From contig PXRO01000019.1 in assembly GCA_003021685.1 (NCBI GenBank), positions 1 through 43,505 on the forward strand: a stretch of 43,505 nt of DNA, written 5' to 3'. Below, one piece after another: positions 30,965-39,722 of the stretch. The notes beneath the pieces are model-generated. The model worked only from the letters and a program-made list of their open reading frames with translations, searched no databases and was not told the DNA's origin. Within the stretch, counting starts at the first letter, position 1, and the number at the start of each line of letters is the position of its first letter. Source of the stretch: Halobacteriales archaeon QS_4_62_28. Lineage in GTDB: Archaea; Halobacteriota; Halobacteria; Halobacteriales; Haloarculaceae. A program made the position numbers and the translations under genes.

Positions 30965-32554
30965 ATGGTTAGGAGGAGACGGCTACTCGAAGTCGGACTG
31001 GCAAGCGCTGCTGGGCTGGCGGGATGCTCGGACATCACTGAGAGCGACGCCGAAGGAACGGAGTCTACGACCGAAACGGACACACCGACGGAGACTGAGG
31101 CCGCAACGGCAACCGAGACGCCGACGCCGGAACCGGCCGTCGTCCACTCGCTTCCGTTCACCGACGAGGCGACTTCGATGGACACGCTCCACAGTCAGTC
31201 AGACGCCGGGTCCCTGTCTGTCAGCGATTCCCGCCCCCGGTCGTTCAAACGGCCATCGAGTGCCGAGGAGGACGCCGATTCGGCCCGCTTCGTCCGGAGC
31301 AGTACAGGGGAAACGGAACTCGTCTACGCGTTTTCGAAGCCGGTGGGCTGGCTGAACGCAGAGGTGCACAACGTCAACAACAAGGCCGGTTCCGTGTCGG
31401 TGTATACGTCGAGCGACGGCGCAGACTGGAACAAGATCTACGTCAGTACGGACAAGTACTCCGTCGTCGCACTCGATGGGGGCTGGAACAGCATGGAACT
31501 CAGTTACGGCGATTTCGACTCGGATATTCGGTACGTCAAATTTGTCCTTTCCGGATCCGACGTTGCCTGGAACCCCCAGATTGGCCACGTCGAAGTCAAG
31601 GCCGAGCGGCCGGGCGACAACAATGCCGCCAGTGAACCGATCAGCACGTCGCTGCAATCCGAACCAGTCGCCGGCGACCTCATCGATCCGGGTCGCACGG
31701 TGCTTGGCTATCTCCAGCACCTCCCGGGCGACGGCTGGCTCTCGGGTCAGCACGAGTACGATCCCAGTTCGAAGGGGCGACTCGACTACGTCCAGTCAGT
31801 GACCGGCAAACATCCCGGGCTGGTCGGCTACGACGTGGGTTTCGGTGGTCTCGAAGACCGTGCCGACACGATTACAACCACCTGGAACGACTCGAATCAG
31901 TTGACGACGATCAGCTGGCACGTCTCTGCGCCACCAGTCGAAAGCACGAACTTCGAGCGTAGCATGGACTCCTCGGACATCGACGCAGTGCTGACAGCGG
32001 GCACCGAGGAGAACACTGTGTACATGGAGAAACTGGCAGAGATTGCCGACTTCCTCGAAACGCTCGACGACAGCGGCGTTCCAATCCTCTGGCGGCCGTT
32101 CCACGAGGCAGACGGCGGCTGGTTCTGGTGGGGGAAAGAGGGTGCCGCCCAGTTCAAACGCCTCTGGGAGCACATGTTCGACTATCTCCACGCCGAGCGT
32201 GGCCTGACCAACCTCATCTGGGTCTGGAGTGGCTCGCACGGGAAACCAGACAGTGAGTGGTACCCCGGCGACGAGTACGTCGACATCGCTGGCATAGACA
32301 CCTACAAGTCACACAAGTCACTGTCCTGGGAAGAGCAGTGGGACAGCATGAACGACTACGTTACTAACCGGCCGGTCGCGCTGACCGAGTCCGATTCGAT
32401 CCCGCATCCACAGAAGGTTCGCTCGGAAACCCTTCCGTTCCTGTGGTTCCTCACGTGGCACGGCAAGCACGTCAAGGACATCGACAAAGGCTACCTGGAG
32501 TTCGTGTACAACCACCCGTTTACGATCAACCGCGAAGACCTGCCCGAGTTCTGA
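30965..32554 (+). CDS. Secreted lipoprotein glycoside hydrolase family 26 (mannanase-type)
   Basis: This 529-residue protein has a twin-arginine-type signal (MVRRRRLLEVGLAS) with a lipobox AGLAGC, Cys21 as the lipid site, then a Thr/Glu stalk to about residue 60. A jelly-roll-like binding domain of about 140 residues follows (with WLNAEVHNVNN and YVKFVLSGSD). The catalytic GH26 (beta/alpha)8 domain is about 225-529: acid/base Glu381 in WRPFHEADGG and nucleophile Glu475 in ALTESDSIP. GH26 enzymes hydrolyse beta-1,4-mannan or related beta-glycans at the outer cell face. Gene is alone with its own promoter; no sugar transporter adjoins. Confidence 0.92.
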   Translation: MVRRRRLLEVGLASAAGLAGCSDITESDAEGTESTTETDTPTETEAATATETPTPEPAVVHSLPFTDEATSMDTLHSQSDAGSLSVSDSRPRSFKRPSSAEEDADSARFVRSSTGETELVYAFSKPVGWLNAEVHNVNNKAGSVSVYTSSDGADWNKIYVSTDKYSVVALDGGWNSMELSYGDFDSDIRYVKFVLSGSDVAWNPQIGHVEVKAERPGDNNAASEPISTSLQSEPVAGDLIDPGRTVLGYLQHLPGDGWLSGQHEYDPSSKGRLDYVQSVTGKHPGLVGYDVGFGGLEDRADTITTTWNDSNQLTTISWHVSAPPVESTNFERSMDSSDIDAVLTAGTEENTVYMEKLAEIADFLETLDDSGVPILWRPFHEADGGWFWWGKEGAAQFKRLWEHMFDYLHAERGLTNLIWVWSGSHGKPDSEWYPGDEYVDIAGIDTYKSHKSLSWEEQWDSMNDYVTNRPVALTESDSIPHPQKVRSETLPFLWFLTWHGKHVKDIDKGYLEFVYNHPFTINREDLPEF

Positions 32555-32609
32555 CCGCCGGCCCCACCGTGGTTCGCCAGCGGTCGATCATTGTCGGAGT
32601 GTGTGGCCG

Positions 32610-32756
32610 CTACTCGGTCGCTTCGCGGAGTTCGTCGATGTGTGCTTCGAGACGACGGAGGATCGCGTCGGCGTCGTCGTACCCCTTGTCGTAGTCGGCA
32701 TAACAGTCGTCGGCCGCTGCGAGGAACGTCTCGATTGGGTCTTCCGCGCCGGTCAT
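32610..32756 (-). CDS. Small acidic helical protein, 48 aa
   Basis: This 48-residue protein is a likely single helical hairpin (DPIETFLAAADDCYADYDKG, then DADAILRRLEAHIDELREATE), short and acidic. The start at 32756 (MTGAED) or the ATG at 32765 three codons upstream is possible. The open frame beyond, to 32909, overlaps the opposite metallophosphoesterase gene start and does not read like protein. Family unknown. It is divergent from the phosphoesterase gene, 87 nt apart. Confidence 0.7.
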   Translation of the reverse strand: MTGAEDPIETFLAAADDCYADYDKGYDDADAILRRLEAHIDELREATE

Positions 32757-32843
32757 ACCAGCCATTCGCAGTCGAGACACGGAAAGGCTACGAAATCGGC
32801 CCGAACGCCAGACATTTGCCCGCCGACTACGGACGGTCCACCG

Positions 32844-33521
32844 ATGGAACAGACCTACGACGACCGGGCCATCGTCGTCGCCGACACGCTCGTCTTGGCA
32901 GACCTCCACGTCGGCAAGGGGTCCTCGAACCTCGAATTGCCCATCGGTGATAGCACCGACACTATAGAGCGCCTCACCGGGTTGTTAGACCGCCACGATC
33001 CGTCGACGGTCGTCGTCGCTGGCGATCTGCTCCATTCCTTTTCGACAGTGCCCCATACGGTCGAAGACACCGTCGAGAGCATCCGCCAGCGCTGTCGCGA
33101 GCGGGGTGCGCGCCTCGTCGTCACGCCAGGGAATCACGACACGATGCTCGATGCGGTGTGGACTGGACCGACGACGGACGAATACACGGTCGGCGACACC
33201 GTCGTCTGTCACGGCCACGGAGCCCCGACAGCCGACGCAGATCGCTACATCGTCGGTCACGACCACCCGATAATCGAAATCGAAGGCCAGCGCCAGCCCT
33301 GCTATCTCGTCGCCGAGGACGCCTACCGGGGCGCAGATATCGTGATGCTTCCGGCGTTCAACCGACTCCTGGCCGGTGTCGAAGTCAACCAAATGAGCGC
33401 GACGGATTTCCAGTCACCGCTGGTCACCGATACGGACGAGTTCAGGCCACTCGTCTGGAACGACGCCGGCGAGGAGACGCTCGAATTCCCACCGCTGGGC
33501 GAGTTCAGAGGGATGCTGTGA
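32844..33521 (+). CDS. Metallophosphoesterase (calcineurin-like)
   Basis: This 225-residue cytosolic enzyme has the five metal-site motifs of the calcineurin-like family: DLHVG (D and H), VVAGDLLH, TPGNHDTM, CHGHGAP and GHDHPII. The archaeal branch (like MJ0037-type and helicase-associated phosphoesterases) acts on nucleic-acid or nucleotide phosphodiesters. The start MEQTYDDRAIVVADT at 32844 opens on the first strand; a long upstream frame is rejected because it runs opposite the small gene. The C-terminus adds RPLVWNDAGEETLEFPPLGE, typical for this branch. Confidence 0.92.
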   Translation: MEQTYDDRAIVVADTLVLADLHVGKGSSNLELPIGDSTDTIERLTGLLDRHDPSTVVVAGDLLHSFSTVPHTVEDTVESIRQRCRERGARLVVTPGNHDTMLDAVWTGPTTDEYTVGDTVVCHGHGAPTADADRYIVGHDHPIIEIEGQRQPCYLVAEDAYRGADIVMLPAFNRLLAGVEVNQMSATDFQSPLVTDTDEFRPLVWNDAGEETLEFPPLGEFRGML

Positions 33522-33566
33522 ACTGCAAACGGCAGATATTTGCCTCCCGCTGTTGCACGGTCGAGT

Positions 33567-33743
33567 ATGGTTGCGACCGAGGCTGCACTAGTACTTATTG
33601 CCACGACGCTCGTCGTGCTGACACTGCTGACGCTCGCCACGATGTACTACGTGCCGAAGGTGCTGGCCAGTCACGACGAACACAGTCACGAGGAGCACGA
33701 TAACGAGGGAAATGAGCACGCTGCCGGCAGTCGGCCAGCCTGA
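33567..33743 (+). CDS. Small single-pass membrane protein with His/Glu-rich tail
   Basis: This 58-residue protein has one helix (about 5-30, ATEAALVLIATTLVVLTLLT) and a tail rich in His and Glu (SHDEHSHEEHDNEGNEH). The charged tail could bind divalent metals. It is 45 nt downstream of the phosphoesterase on the same strand. It could be an operon member. Family unknown. The start at 33567 places the helix at the N-terminus. Confidence 0.65.
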   Translation: MVATEAALVLIATTLVVLTLLTLATMYYVPKVLASHDEHSHEEHDNEGNEHAAGSRPA

Positions 33744-33790
33744 GCGACAACTGCTGTTTGTCCGTCTCTGACAGTCGCCACGAAGTGCCA

Positions 33791-35059
33791 TCAGCGACTG
33801 TCGAGGACGGCCCCGGCCGCGGTGCGCCCGCTCTCGATTGCGCCCTGGAGAGAGGACCAGCGGGTGTAGTCCCCGGCGAGAGTGATCGGTCCCGCCGGTG
33901 TGTCGGGGTCTGGCAGTCCGGCCCGGAAGCCTGCCGACTGTTCGAACTGTGCGAACTCGATCCGGTCGGTCCCGACGAGTTCGAGCGCATTGAATCGAGC
34001 GCTGGGATACCAGGCCGAGAGGGCGTCCCGAACCTGCCCGAACAGTTCGTCGTCGTCGGCGTCCTGCCGGCCGAGGAAGGTCGCGCTGTAGAGCGCCTGT
34101 CCGTCCGGTGCGTACTCCGGTGCGACAGCCGACATCGGCGCGATCTGGTTGGGACGGTCGTTGTCGGCGTTGAGTACGATTCGCTTGCCGGTTTCCGGGC
34201 GGTTGCCGGCCGGTAACGCGACGTACTGGGTAACACAGCTACGGGCCGTCGTCGGAATCGATTCGACGCCAGTCAGTTCGCTCGCGGTGTTCGGATCGGT
34301 GGCGACGACTGCGGCGTCGACTTCGAGCGTCTCGCCGTCGGCTTCGACAGTCACCATCCGGTCGTCCGTGCCGACTGGCTCGACGGATTCGATCCGCGTT
34401 CCGGTCTCGATCTGCACGCCGACCGACCGAGCGTGATCGTGTAGTTCCTCGGCAATGGCCCTCATCCCGCCGGCCGGGACCGCTGTCTTGCCCTCCGACA
34501 GCATCTTGAACGTGTACTCGAAGAGTGCGCTGTCAGTCGAGAGCGACCGGTCGAGCGTGATCCCGCCGTAGAAGGGGGCCGCGAACGACGTGATGAACGA
34601 CTCGGAGAACCCACGGTCGACGAGATACGTTTCGATAGTCGATCCGCCACGGCGCAGGATCTCTTCACCGGACAGACCGCGAAGTTCGCGTTGGAGACGA
34701 TAGAGCCTGATCTTGTCTGCGGTCGTAATTTCGGTGTTAAACACTGTCTGTAGCGCTGCACCCGGGTCCCGGAGCGGGTCCGACAGGACCGACCGTTCAC
34801 CGGGCCGTGCGATGGTCGCGCCGGGCGTGAACGAGCGAAGCGAGAGTGCGTCGAGGTCGAGTTCCCGGCGAACTGCCGGGTACGCGGTAAACAGCACCTG
34901 GAACCCCCGATCCAGCGTGTATCCATCGACTGTTCGAGACCGGACGCGGCCACCGACCGTCTCCCGTCGTTCGAACAACGTCACGGTAGCGCCCGAATCA
35001 GCGAGATGGCGGGCAGCGACGAGGCCAGCCAGCCCCCCACCAGCGACGACAACATCCAT
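33791..35059 (-). CDS. FAD-dependent amine-oxidase/phytoene-desaturase-like oxidoreductase
   Basis: This 422-residue flavoprotein opens with the dinucleotide motif VVAGGGLAGLVAARHLADSG and the second Arg motif ERRETVGGRVRSR. The mid-chain has GGMRAIAEELHDHA, which resembles desaturase-type enzymes, and the C-terminal FAD motif is LAGDYTRWSSLQGAIESG. It belongs to the amine oxidase/desaturase superfamily and is much shorter than carotenoid phytoene desaturases (about 490). Substrate is unknown; carotenoid or lipid redox is only a guess. ATG at 35059 opens exactly at the Rossmann strand. Confidence 0.9.
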   Translation of the reverse strand: MDVVVAGGGLAGLVAARHLADSGATVTLFERRETVGGRVRSRTVDGYTLDRGFQVLFTAYPAVRRELDLDALSLRSFTPGATIARPGERSVLSDPLRDPGAALQTVFNTEITTADKIRLYRLQRELRGLSGEEILRRGGSTIETYLVDRGFSESFITSFAAPFYGGITLDRSLSTDSALFEYTFKMLSEGKTAVPAGGMRAIAEELHDHARSVGVQIETGTRIESVEPVGTDDRMVTVEADGETLEVDAAVVATDPNTASELTGVESIPTTARSCVTQYVALPAGNRPETGKRIVLNADNDRPNQIAPMSAVAPEYAPDGQALYSATFLGRQDADDDELFGQVRDALSAWYPSARFNALELVGTDRIEFAQFEQSAGFRAGLPDPDTPAGPITLAGDYTRWSSLQGAIESGRTAAGAVLDSR

Positions 35060-35213
35060 ACGGGGCCGTTCGGCCCGGTCGGTAAAAACGCCACGGGGAT
35101 CACATCGAGTGCTGCTCAAGTAAGCAATTATGCCGTGCAGACACTGAAAGCTCTCGCGGGCTGGCCTCGACCGGGACCACACAGCACAAGACCCGCCCGT
35201 CCTGAGGGTCGGT

Positions 35214-36353
35214 ATGGAGACGACATCGGGCTTCCGGGAGTTCGAGTGCACTGCGTGTACCGCGACGTTCGACGCCGAGCGAGTCGAGACGCGCTGTCCG
35301 TCGTGTGCCGCCGTCCTCGTCGCCCGCTACGACCTATCAGTCGACGGGGACAAAGACCGTCCTGCAGCACCGCCACTTCCCGTTCCAGGTGACGCGCTGG
35401 TTTCGATCAATGAGGGGGAGACGCCAGCGACGGACTGTGAGACACTGGCCGAGGAGATCGGTATCGACCGACTTCGGATCAAAGACGAGGGGCGCAATCC
35501 GACGGGAGCAGTCACGGACCGTGGCATCGCAGTCGCGATCAGCGCCGCCACACAGCGCGGTGCCGACGACGTTGCCCTCCCGACGACCGGCAACGGTGGC
35601 CAGTCGGCAGCGGCCTACGCCGGTCGGGCAGGGCTCGGTTCACACAGCTACGTCCCCGCTCGGTGTCCGTTCGTCAACAAGGCGATGATCAACGTCCACG
35701 GCGGGGACATGAACGTCGTCGAGGGCCGCTACCCGGACGCCCTCGACGCTTACGAGTCGGGCCACGAAGACGGGTGGGCCGCCATCGGACCGGCCTCGCC
35801 GTACCGCCGCGAGGGTCTCAAGGGTCTCTACTACGAACTCGTTGGGGACGGCAGCCCTGTCCCCGACGCTATCGTCGTCCCCGCCGGGCACGGCATCGTG
35901 GTCGCCGCCATCCACAGCGCTATTGAGGAGTTGCAGGCCGCCGATGTCGTCGCCGAGACGCCCCGACTCTACGCTGTACAACCAACTGGCTGTGCACCAA
36001 TCGCCACTGCCTGTGAGACGGGCAGCGACATCGAATCCGAATCCCAGCCTGACACCATCGTCGGCCCGCTGGAGGTGCCCGACCCCGCAGTCGGGACACT
36101 GGCCGTCGACGCTGTCGAGGCGACGGGTGGGACCGGCGTCACCGTCAGCGACGAGGACGCACTCCAGGCGGCCGTCGACGCCGCATCGACGACCGGTATC
36201 GAGATGAGCGCCACTGGCGGCGTTGCACTCGCCGGCGTACGCGAACGCACAGACGAGTTCGACTCCATGGAGAACGTAGTCGTCGTCAACCCCGTCGCCG
36301 GGTCGAAAGAGGACGACCTGCTTCGAAGCCACTTGATGAGCCAGGGGCTATGA
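35214..36353 (+). CDS. Threonine-synthase-like fold-type II protein lacking the PLP lysine
   Basis: This 379-residue protein has the archaeal threonine synthase layout: an N-terminal zinc ribbon (C12, C15, C28, C31), the KDEGRNPTG loop, a TTGNGGQSAAAYAGRAG stretch, and a late VVPAGHG phosphate-site loop. In genuine threonine synthases the loop reads NPTGSFKDRG and the Lys binds PLP. Here it reads NPTGAVTDRG: Thr101 replaces the Lys (ACG, one base from AAG). The phosphate loop also deviates from PxGNGG. It is therefore likely not a normal PLP enzyme; it may be a pseudo-enzyme, a regulator, or a decaying copy, although codon use is intact. Confidence 0.85.
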   Translation: METTSGFREFECTACTATFDAERVETRCPSCAAVLVARYDLSVDGDKDRPAAPPLPVPGDALVSINEGETPATDCETLAEEIGIDRLRIKDEGRNPTGAVTDRGIAVAISAATQRGADDVALPTTGNGGQSAAAYAGRAGLGSHSYVPARCPFVNKAMINVHGGDMNVVEGRYPDALDAYESGHEDGWAAIGPASPYRREGLKGLYYELVGDGSPVPDAIVVPAGHGIVVAAIHSAIEELQAADVVAETPRLYAVQPTGCAPIATACETGSDIESESQPDTIVGPLEVPDPAVGTLAVDAVEATGGTGVTVSDEDALQAAVDAASTTGIEMSATGGVALAGVRERTDEFDSMENVVVVNPVAGSKEDDLLRSHLMSQGL

Positions 36354-36395
36354 CGGCTCTGGCCGGACGCCCGTGCCCGGACCGACGGCGTCGCG

Positions 36396-37010
36396 TCATT
36401 CGGCGGCGTGTTGTTTCGCTCGTGTGTAGGCTTCCCGGACGCGTTTGAATTCGTCCTCGTCGCCGCCGTGGTCGGGGTGGACTTCCTTGACCCGGTGTCG
36501 ATACGCGCCTTTGACTTCCGTCAGCGTCGCCGACGTGGACAGGCCGAGTTCGCGATAGGCCGCGACTGTCGGATGGTACTCCGCTCGCTCCGCCTCGGTC
36601 CCATCGTCCACAGCCTCGTTCACGTCTGGCGTTTCGAAGGGGAGGCGCGCGCCGAGGTGCCAGCCTGGCATCTCGTGTTCGACCAGCACCGGGAACGTCG
36701 GCGAGCGCTCGATGCGATAATATGCCCGCGCGTCGAACGTGATTGCCACGTTACGTTTCGGCAGGTAGAAGGCGACGTGCTGACCCTCGACGAAGTGGTT
36801 CTCGGCGAACGGCTCCTCGATTGCCTGCAGGTACGACCGCAGTTCTGCACGCCGCCGATGATCACCCGAACTGGTCGTCTGTGCGGACGGCGGCGGCGGG
36901 AACAGTCGCGCCGCGACGAAAAACAGTCCGGCAACTGCGAGACTACCAGCCGCGCCGACGCCGAGGCCGACGGCGAGCCACTCCGGCAACGTGATCAGCT
37001 CGGGAAACAC
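36396..37010 (-). CDS. Membrane-anchored J-domain protein
   Basis: This 204-residue protein has an N-terminal membrane helix (about 8-35), a middle region with strand-rich pattern (HVAFYLPKRNVAITFDARAYY) and a C-terminal J-domain (about 145-204) with the HPD tripeptide in VKEVHPDHGG. The J-domain would stimulate the ATPase of DnaK, bringing the Hsp70 to the membrane. The C-terminal position of the J-domain is opposite to classical DnaJ but known in type III J-proteins. The GF-region and zinc domain are absent. Confidence 0.9.
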   Translation of the reverse strand: MFPELITLPEWLAVGLGVGAAGSLAVAGLFFVAARLFPPPPSAQTTSSGDHRRRAELRSYLQAIEEPFAENHFVEGQHVAFYLPKRNVAITFDARAYYRIERSPTFPVLVEHEMPGWHLGARLPFETPDVNEAVDDGTEAERAEYHPTVAAYRELGLSTSATLTEVKGAYRHRVKEVHPDHGGDEDEFKRVREAYTRAKQHAAE

Positions 37011-37070
37011 AGTGTAGTATTCGAGGGCTGTGATAAAGAATGATTCGCTATCGGCCGACAGCGGCGTGAA

Positions 37071-37826
37071 TCAGCCGATGTACCGCAGGTCCTCGTCCGA
37101 GGGCGTCGGCGTCCCCTGCTCCATCTCCTGGATTTTCCGGACGACCTCTTCCATCTCGTCTGCGCGGTCTTCGAGGGCATCGTACGCGACATCGAATCCG
37201 AGGAGTTCCTGCAGGATCTCGAGCACTGCCTGTGCGCTCTTGGGGTCGACCAGGTAGCCAGACGTCTCGCCCATGAGGCAGGCTGCATCGAAGCCACGTC
37301 GCTTGCTCAGGCCGAGCAGGAGTCCGGAGACACCGACGATACCGCCGGTCGGCTCGTTCTCACGGAACTCGACGCCGACGGCTTCGAGGTCTTCGATCAG
37401 CGATTCGGTGGTCGAGGCACCGAGCACATCGTACTCCTCGATCAACTCACCCGTGGGCACGCCGCCGAGGGCGTACACTCGTTCGACATCGTAGTTCGCG
37501 ACGATGTCGAGGAACGTGTCGGTCAGGCCATAGTGGCCCTGGTTGTCCTGTGCCTGGTGGTCCCCCGTGAGGACGAGCATGTCCTGCCCGTCAGCGGGTG
37601 TGACAGCGTGAAACTCCGCAGATGCCAGTTGTGTCGTCCCATCCTCGACGGTGACCTGTGGCGGAAAGTGCTGGGAGTACACGCGGCATACGAGCGTGCT
37701 GTCGAGTTCTTCGAGCAGGTGCTCGGCAGCGAGTTTCCCGACGTGGCCAACACCGGGTAGCCCTTCGATCAGTACGGGATCGGTCAGTGAAACCTCCTCG
37801 ATACGCTCGATTTCGAACTCGTCCAT
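37071..37826 (-). CDS. PAC2-family protein (proteasome assembly chaperone-like)
   Basis: This 251-residue cytosolic protein carries the PAC2 pattern: LIEGLPGVGHVGKLAAEHLL near the N-terminus, a long alternating alpha/beta core (RVYALGGVPTGE) and the conserved GGIVGVSGLLLGLSKRRGF segment, followed by a helical tail (EMEEVVRKIQEMEQG). Archaeal homologues belong to the proteasome-assembly-chaperone family, though function in archaea is less sure. It lies just downstream of nop10 (5 nt gap) at the end of the aIF2alpha cluster on the same strand. Confidence 0.92.
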   Translation of the reverse strand: MDEFEIERIEEVSLTDPVLIEGLPGVGHVGKLAAEHLLEELDSTLVCRVYSQHFPPQVTVEDGTTQLASAEFHAVTPADGQDMLVLTGDHQAQDNQGHYGLTDTFLDIVANYDVERVYALGGVPTGELIEEYDVLGASTTESLIEDLEAVGVEFRENEPTGGIVGVSGLLLGLSKRRGFDAACLMGETSGYLVDPKSAQAVLEILQELLGFDVAYDALEDRADEMEEVVRKIQEMEQGTPTPSDEDLRYIG

Positions 37827-37831
37827 GGTCC

Positions 37832-38014
37832 CTACTCGCGGCGTCTGCGCTTAAGTGAGCGTCGATACTCGCCGTAGGGGTCCTCTGGATTGAACGGCGC
37901 AGGCACGCTGTTGACGGCCACTGCCCCGCAGTCGGGACACTGCTCGGACAAGGTATACACTGGCCGGTCGTGGGCCTGCTCCCACTCGGAACAGACGAGA
38001 AGGTCGGCCCGCAT
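37832..38014 (-). CDS. nop10: H/ACA RNP protein Nop10
   Basis: This 60-residue protein binds Cbf5 and stabilises the pseudouridine-guide complex. It keeps the zinc-ribbon pair (CPDCG) and the family ending PYGEYRRSLKRRRRE. The archaeal pattern of a short N-terminal strand (MRADLLVCSEWEQ) and YTLSEQCPDCG is clear. The start at 38014 is preferred over the long frame beginning at 38065. The stop of the upstream aIF2alpha is 4 nt before this start, so expression is coupled. Confidence 0.94.
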   Translation of the reverse strand: MRADLLVCSEWEQAHDRPVYTLSEQCPDCGAVAVNSVPAPFNPEDPYGEYRRSLKRRRRE

Positions 38015-38018
38015 CGCC

Positions 38019-38819
38019 TTACTCTTCTTCCTGGTTTCGCTCGCGGTGGAACGTGGCGGTCCCACCGTGGTCTTCGACGACGGTACGCGCCCGCTTGGCG
38101 CTGGTTTCCAGTTCCGTTTCGGCGCGCTTGTAGTCGGGTGCTCGGACCGTGATCCGGTACTCGGGCGATCCGACGTAGGTCACTTCGAGTTCCACGTCGT
38201 CGGGTACTTGCCCGTCACCTTCTGCGGCATCGAGTGCCGCCTTGATGACCTCGACACCGTCGCTGTCGGAACAGGTCAGATCGACGTAGCCCGTGACGGT
38301 GACGTATGGCACCGAAACGTTCTCTCGGGCCGTCTCGACGATGGCCTCGATTTCGTCCTCGGAGAGGTCCGTGTCGTCGAGCGCTTCGGCCCCGTGGATG
38401 GCTGCGGCCTCGAAGCCGTCGTACAGCGACCCGAAGTCGGCGAGCAGTTCGTTTGCGACGGCGGCGTACTGCTCGTCGGACAGGCCCTCGCCGAAAGCCA
38501 GTTCCATCCAGTTGTCGGCCTTCTGCTCGTTTTTCCACTCCTGGATCTTCTCTTTGCGCTGGTGGTCGTTGACGTCCTTGATCGAGAGATTGATCTGCTG
38601 GGCGTCCTCGTCGACGTCGAGGACTTTGACGACGACCGTCTGACCCTCGTTGACGTGGTCGCGGACGTTCTTGATCCACCCGCTCGCAACCTCACTGATG
38701 TGACAGAGGCCACGTTTGTCCTCGTACTCTTCGAGGTCGACGAAGACGCCGAAGTCCTCGATCTCGTCGATCTTGCCGACGGCGAGTTCGCCGGGTTCGG
38801 GCCAGCCGCTGTATTTCAT
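38019..38819 (-). CDS. eif2a: Translation initiation factor aIF2 alpha subunit
   Basis: This 266-residue subunit of the initiator-tRNA carrier aIF2 has three domains: an S1-type OB fold at the N-terminus ([22 protein letters not shown]), a helical middle (from about 90) and an alpha-beta C-terminal domain. In eukaryotes a Ser in the OB fold region is phosphorylated for stress control; here that position reads as [11 protein letters not shown]. It binds aIF2gamma and the tRNA body. The first codon overlaps the S27e stop by four bases. Confidence 0.96.
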   Translation of the reverse strand: MKYSGWPEPGELAVGKIDEIEDFGVFVDLEEYEDKRGLCHISEVASGWIKNVRDHVNEGQTVVVKVLDVDEDAQQINLSIKDVNDHQRKEKIQEWKNEQKADNWMELAFGEGLSDEQYAAVANELLADFGSLYDGFEAAAIHGAEALDDTDLSEDEIEAIVETARENVSVPYVTVTGYVDLTCSDSDGVEVIKAALDAAEGDGQVPDDVELEVTYVGSPEYRITVRAPDYKRAETELETSAKRARTVVEDHGGTATFHRERNQEEE

Positions 38820-38989
38820 CGCTGTTCGACCGTTTCGAGGACCGTTCCTTCGATGGCCGCCTTGCCGCCAGTCGGTCCGGCGAGTGTGTGCCCACAGACC
38901 GCGCAGGCGACCTCGGTAGCGGCCTTGCTGAAGATCGTCTGTTCGTTCTCACAGTCCGGACACTCGATTGAAAGGAAGCTCCCTGCCAT
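38816..38989 (-). CDS. rps27e: 30S ribosomal protein S27e
   Basis: This 57-residue zinc-ribbon protein belongs to the small ribosomal subunit. Zinc ligands are C10/C13 (CPDC) and C29/C32 (CAVC), plus the ending [16 protein letters not shown]. The start [13 protein letters not shown] at 38989 fits the family. It is two bases downstream of the L44e stop and runs into aIF2alpha, the standard order in haloarchaea. Confidence 0.96.
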   Translation of the reverse strand: MAGSFLSIECPDCENEQTIFSKAATEVACAVCGHTLAGPTGGKAAIEGTVLETVEQR

Positions 38990-38991
38990 CG

Positions 38992-39276
38992 TTAGTCCTG
39001 AAACTCCAGTCGGCCAGCGCGCCATCCCTCGCGGAGGTGGGCCTTGCCACAGTCGCTGCAGCGGTACTTGAGATCCGTCTTCTTCGTGGGCTTGTCGCCA
39101 CCGGGCACCTTCGAGAACTTTCCGGAGTTCCCGATGCCCTTGGAGTTGCGGTCTGCCTGTCGGCCGCCGATGTGGGTCATCCCCGACGAGCGACCCGAGC
39201 GGACCTTCTCGACTTCGTGTTCGTTGTGTTCGTTACAGTGCGGGCAGTACGTGTTAAATCGGCGTGGCATCTGCAT
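38992..39276 (-). CDS. rpl44e: 50S ribosomal protein L44e
   Basis: This 94-residue large-subunit protein near the E site has zinc ligands CPHC (11-14) and CSDC (73-76). The loop [15 protein letters not shown] is a hallmark. Both MQMPRRFN and MPRRFN are possible starts, the former at 39276 used by related annotations. It is first gene of the block L44e-S27e-aIF2alpha-Nop10-PAC2. The 148-nt gap upstream, shared with a divergent gene, holds the promoter. Confidence 0.95.
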   Translation of the reverse strand: MQMPRRFNTYCPHCNEHNEHEVEKVRSGRSSGMTHIGGRQADRNSKGIGNSGKFSKVPGGDKPTKKTDLKYRCSDCGKAHLREGWRAGRLEFQD

Positions 39277-39424
39277 AGATATCGACCTTACGGCGAGGTT
39301 ACACAGCGGCGCTTAAAACCTCGACGGTTCGGCTCTGCCGGCGGGACACTCACGCGAACAGTCTGACGGGGATCACGAGCGGGGCTTCGAAGTCACTAAG
39401 TGCGCTGTCGGCAAACGGTCGCGT

Positions 39425-39685
39425 ATGAAGAAGCTCATCATCCACGGGGAACCCGGGATCCGGAAGGGTGCCGTCATCGAGTACGACGGTGAAGAGTACA
39501 TCTGCTTTGGTATCTCGCGACAGGGGGAGTGGCACGGTCCCGACCGGCCCCAGTTGTGGTGTACAATCGGGACCGAAGACGAGCGTGAGAGCTTCCAGCG
39601 CCGCGAGTTCGTCCCGATGCACCTCGACACGGAGGATGTCGACGCGGAAGCCATCGAGGTCATCGAAACAAAGGGAAGCGCATAG
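39425..39685 (+). CDS. Conserved haloarchaeal protein of the HAH_0734 family
   Basis: This 86-residue protein has a beta-rich start (MKKLIIHGEPGIRKGAVIEY), a GEWHGPDRPQLWCTIG segment and a helical end (DVDAEAIEVIETKG). I recall a haloarchaeal family of unknown function under that name with the same beginning. It is divergent from rpl44e, 148 nt away, and converges on the DUF2298 gene. Confidence 0.85.
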   Translation: MKKLIIHGEPGIRKGAVIEYDGEEYICFGISRQGEWHGPDRPQLWCTIGTEDERESFQRREFVPMHLDTEDVDAEAIEVIETKGSA

Positions 39686-39722
39686 TCGAGCGCAATCAGT
39701 TACGTACTCACAGCCGGTAGTA

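Noticed and set aside
37890-39071. Plus-strand frame of 393 codons opposite aIF2alpha and S27e
   Set aside because: Antisense shadow of ribosomal and initiation factor genes.
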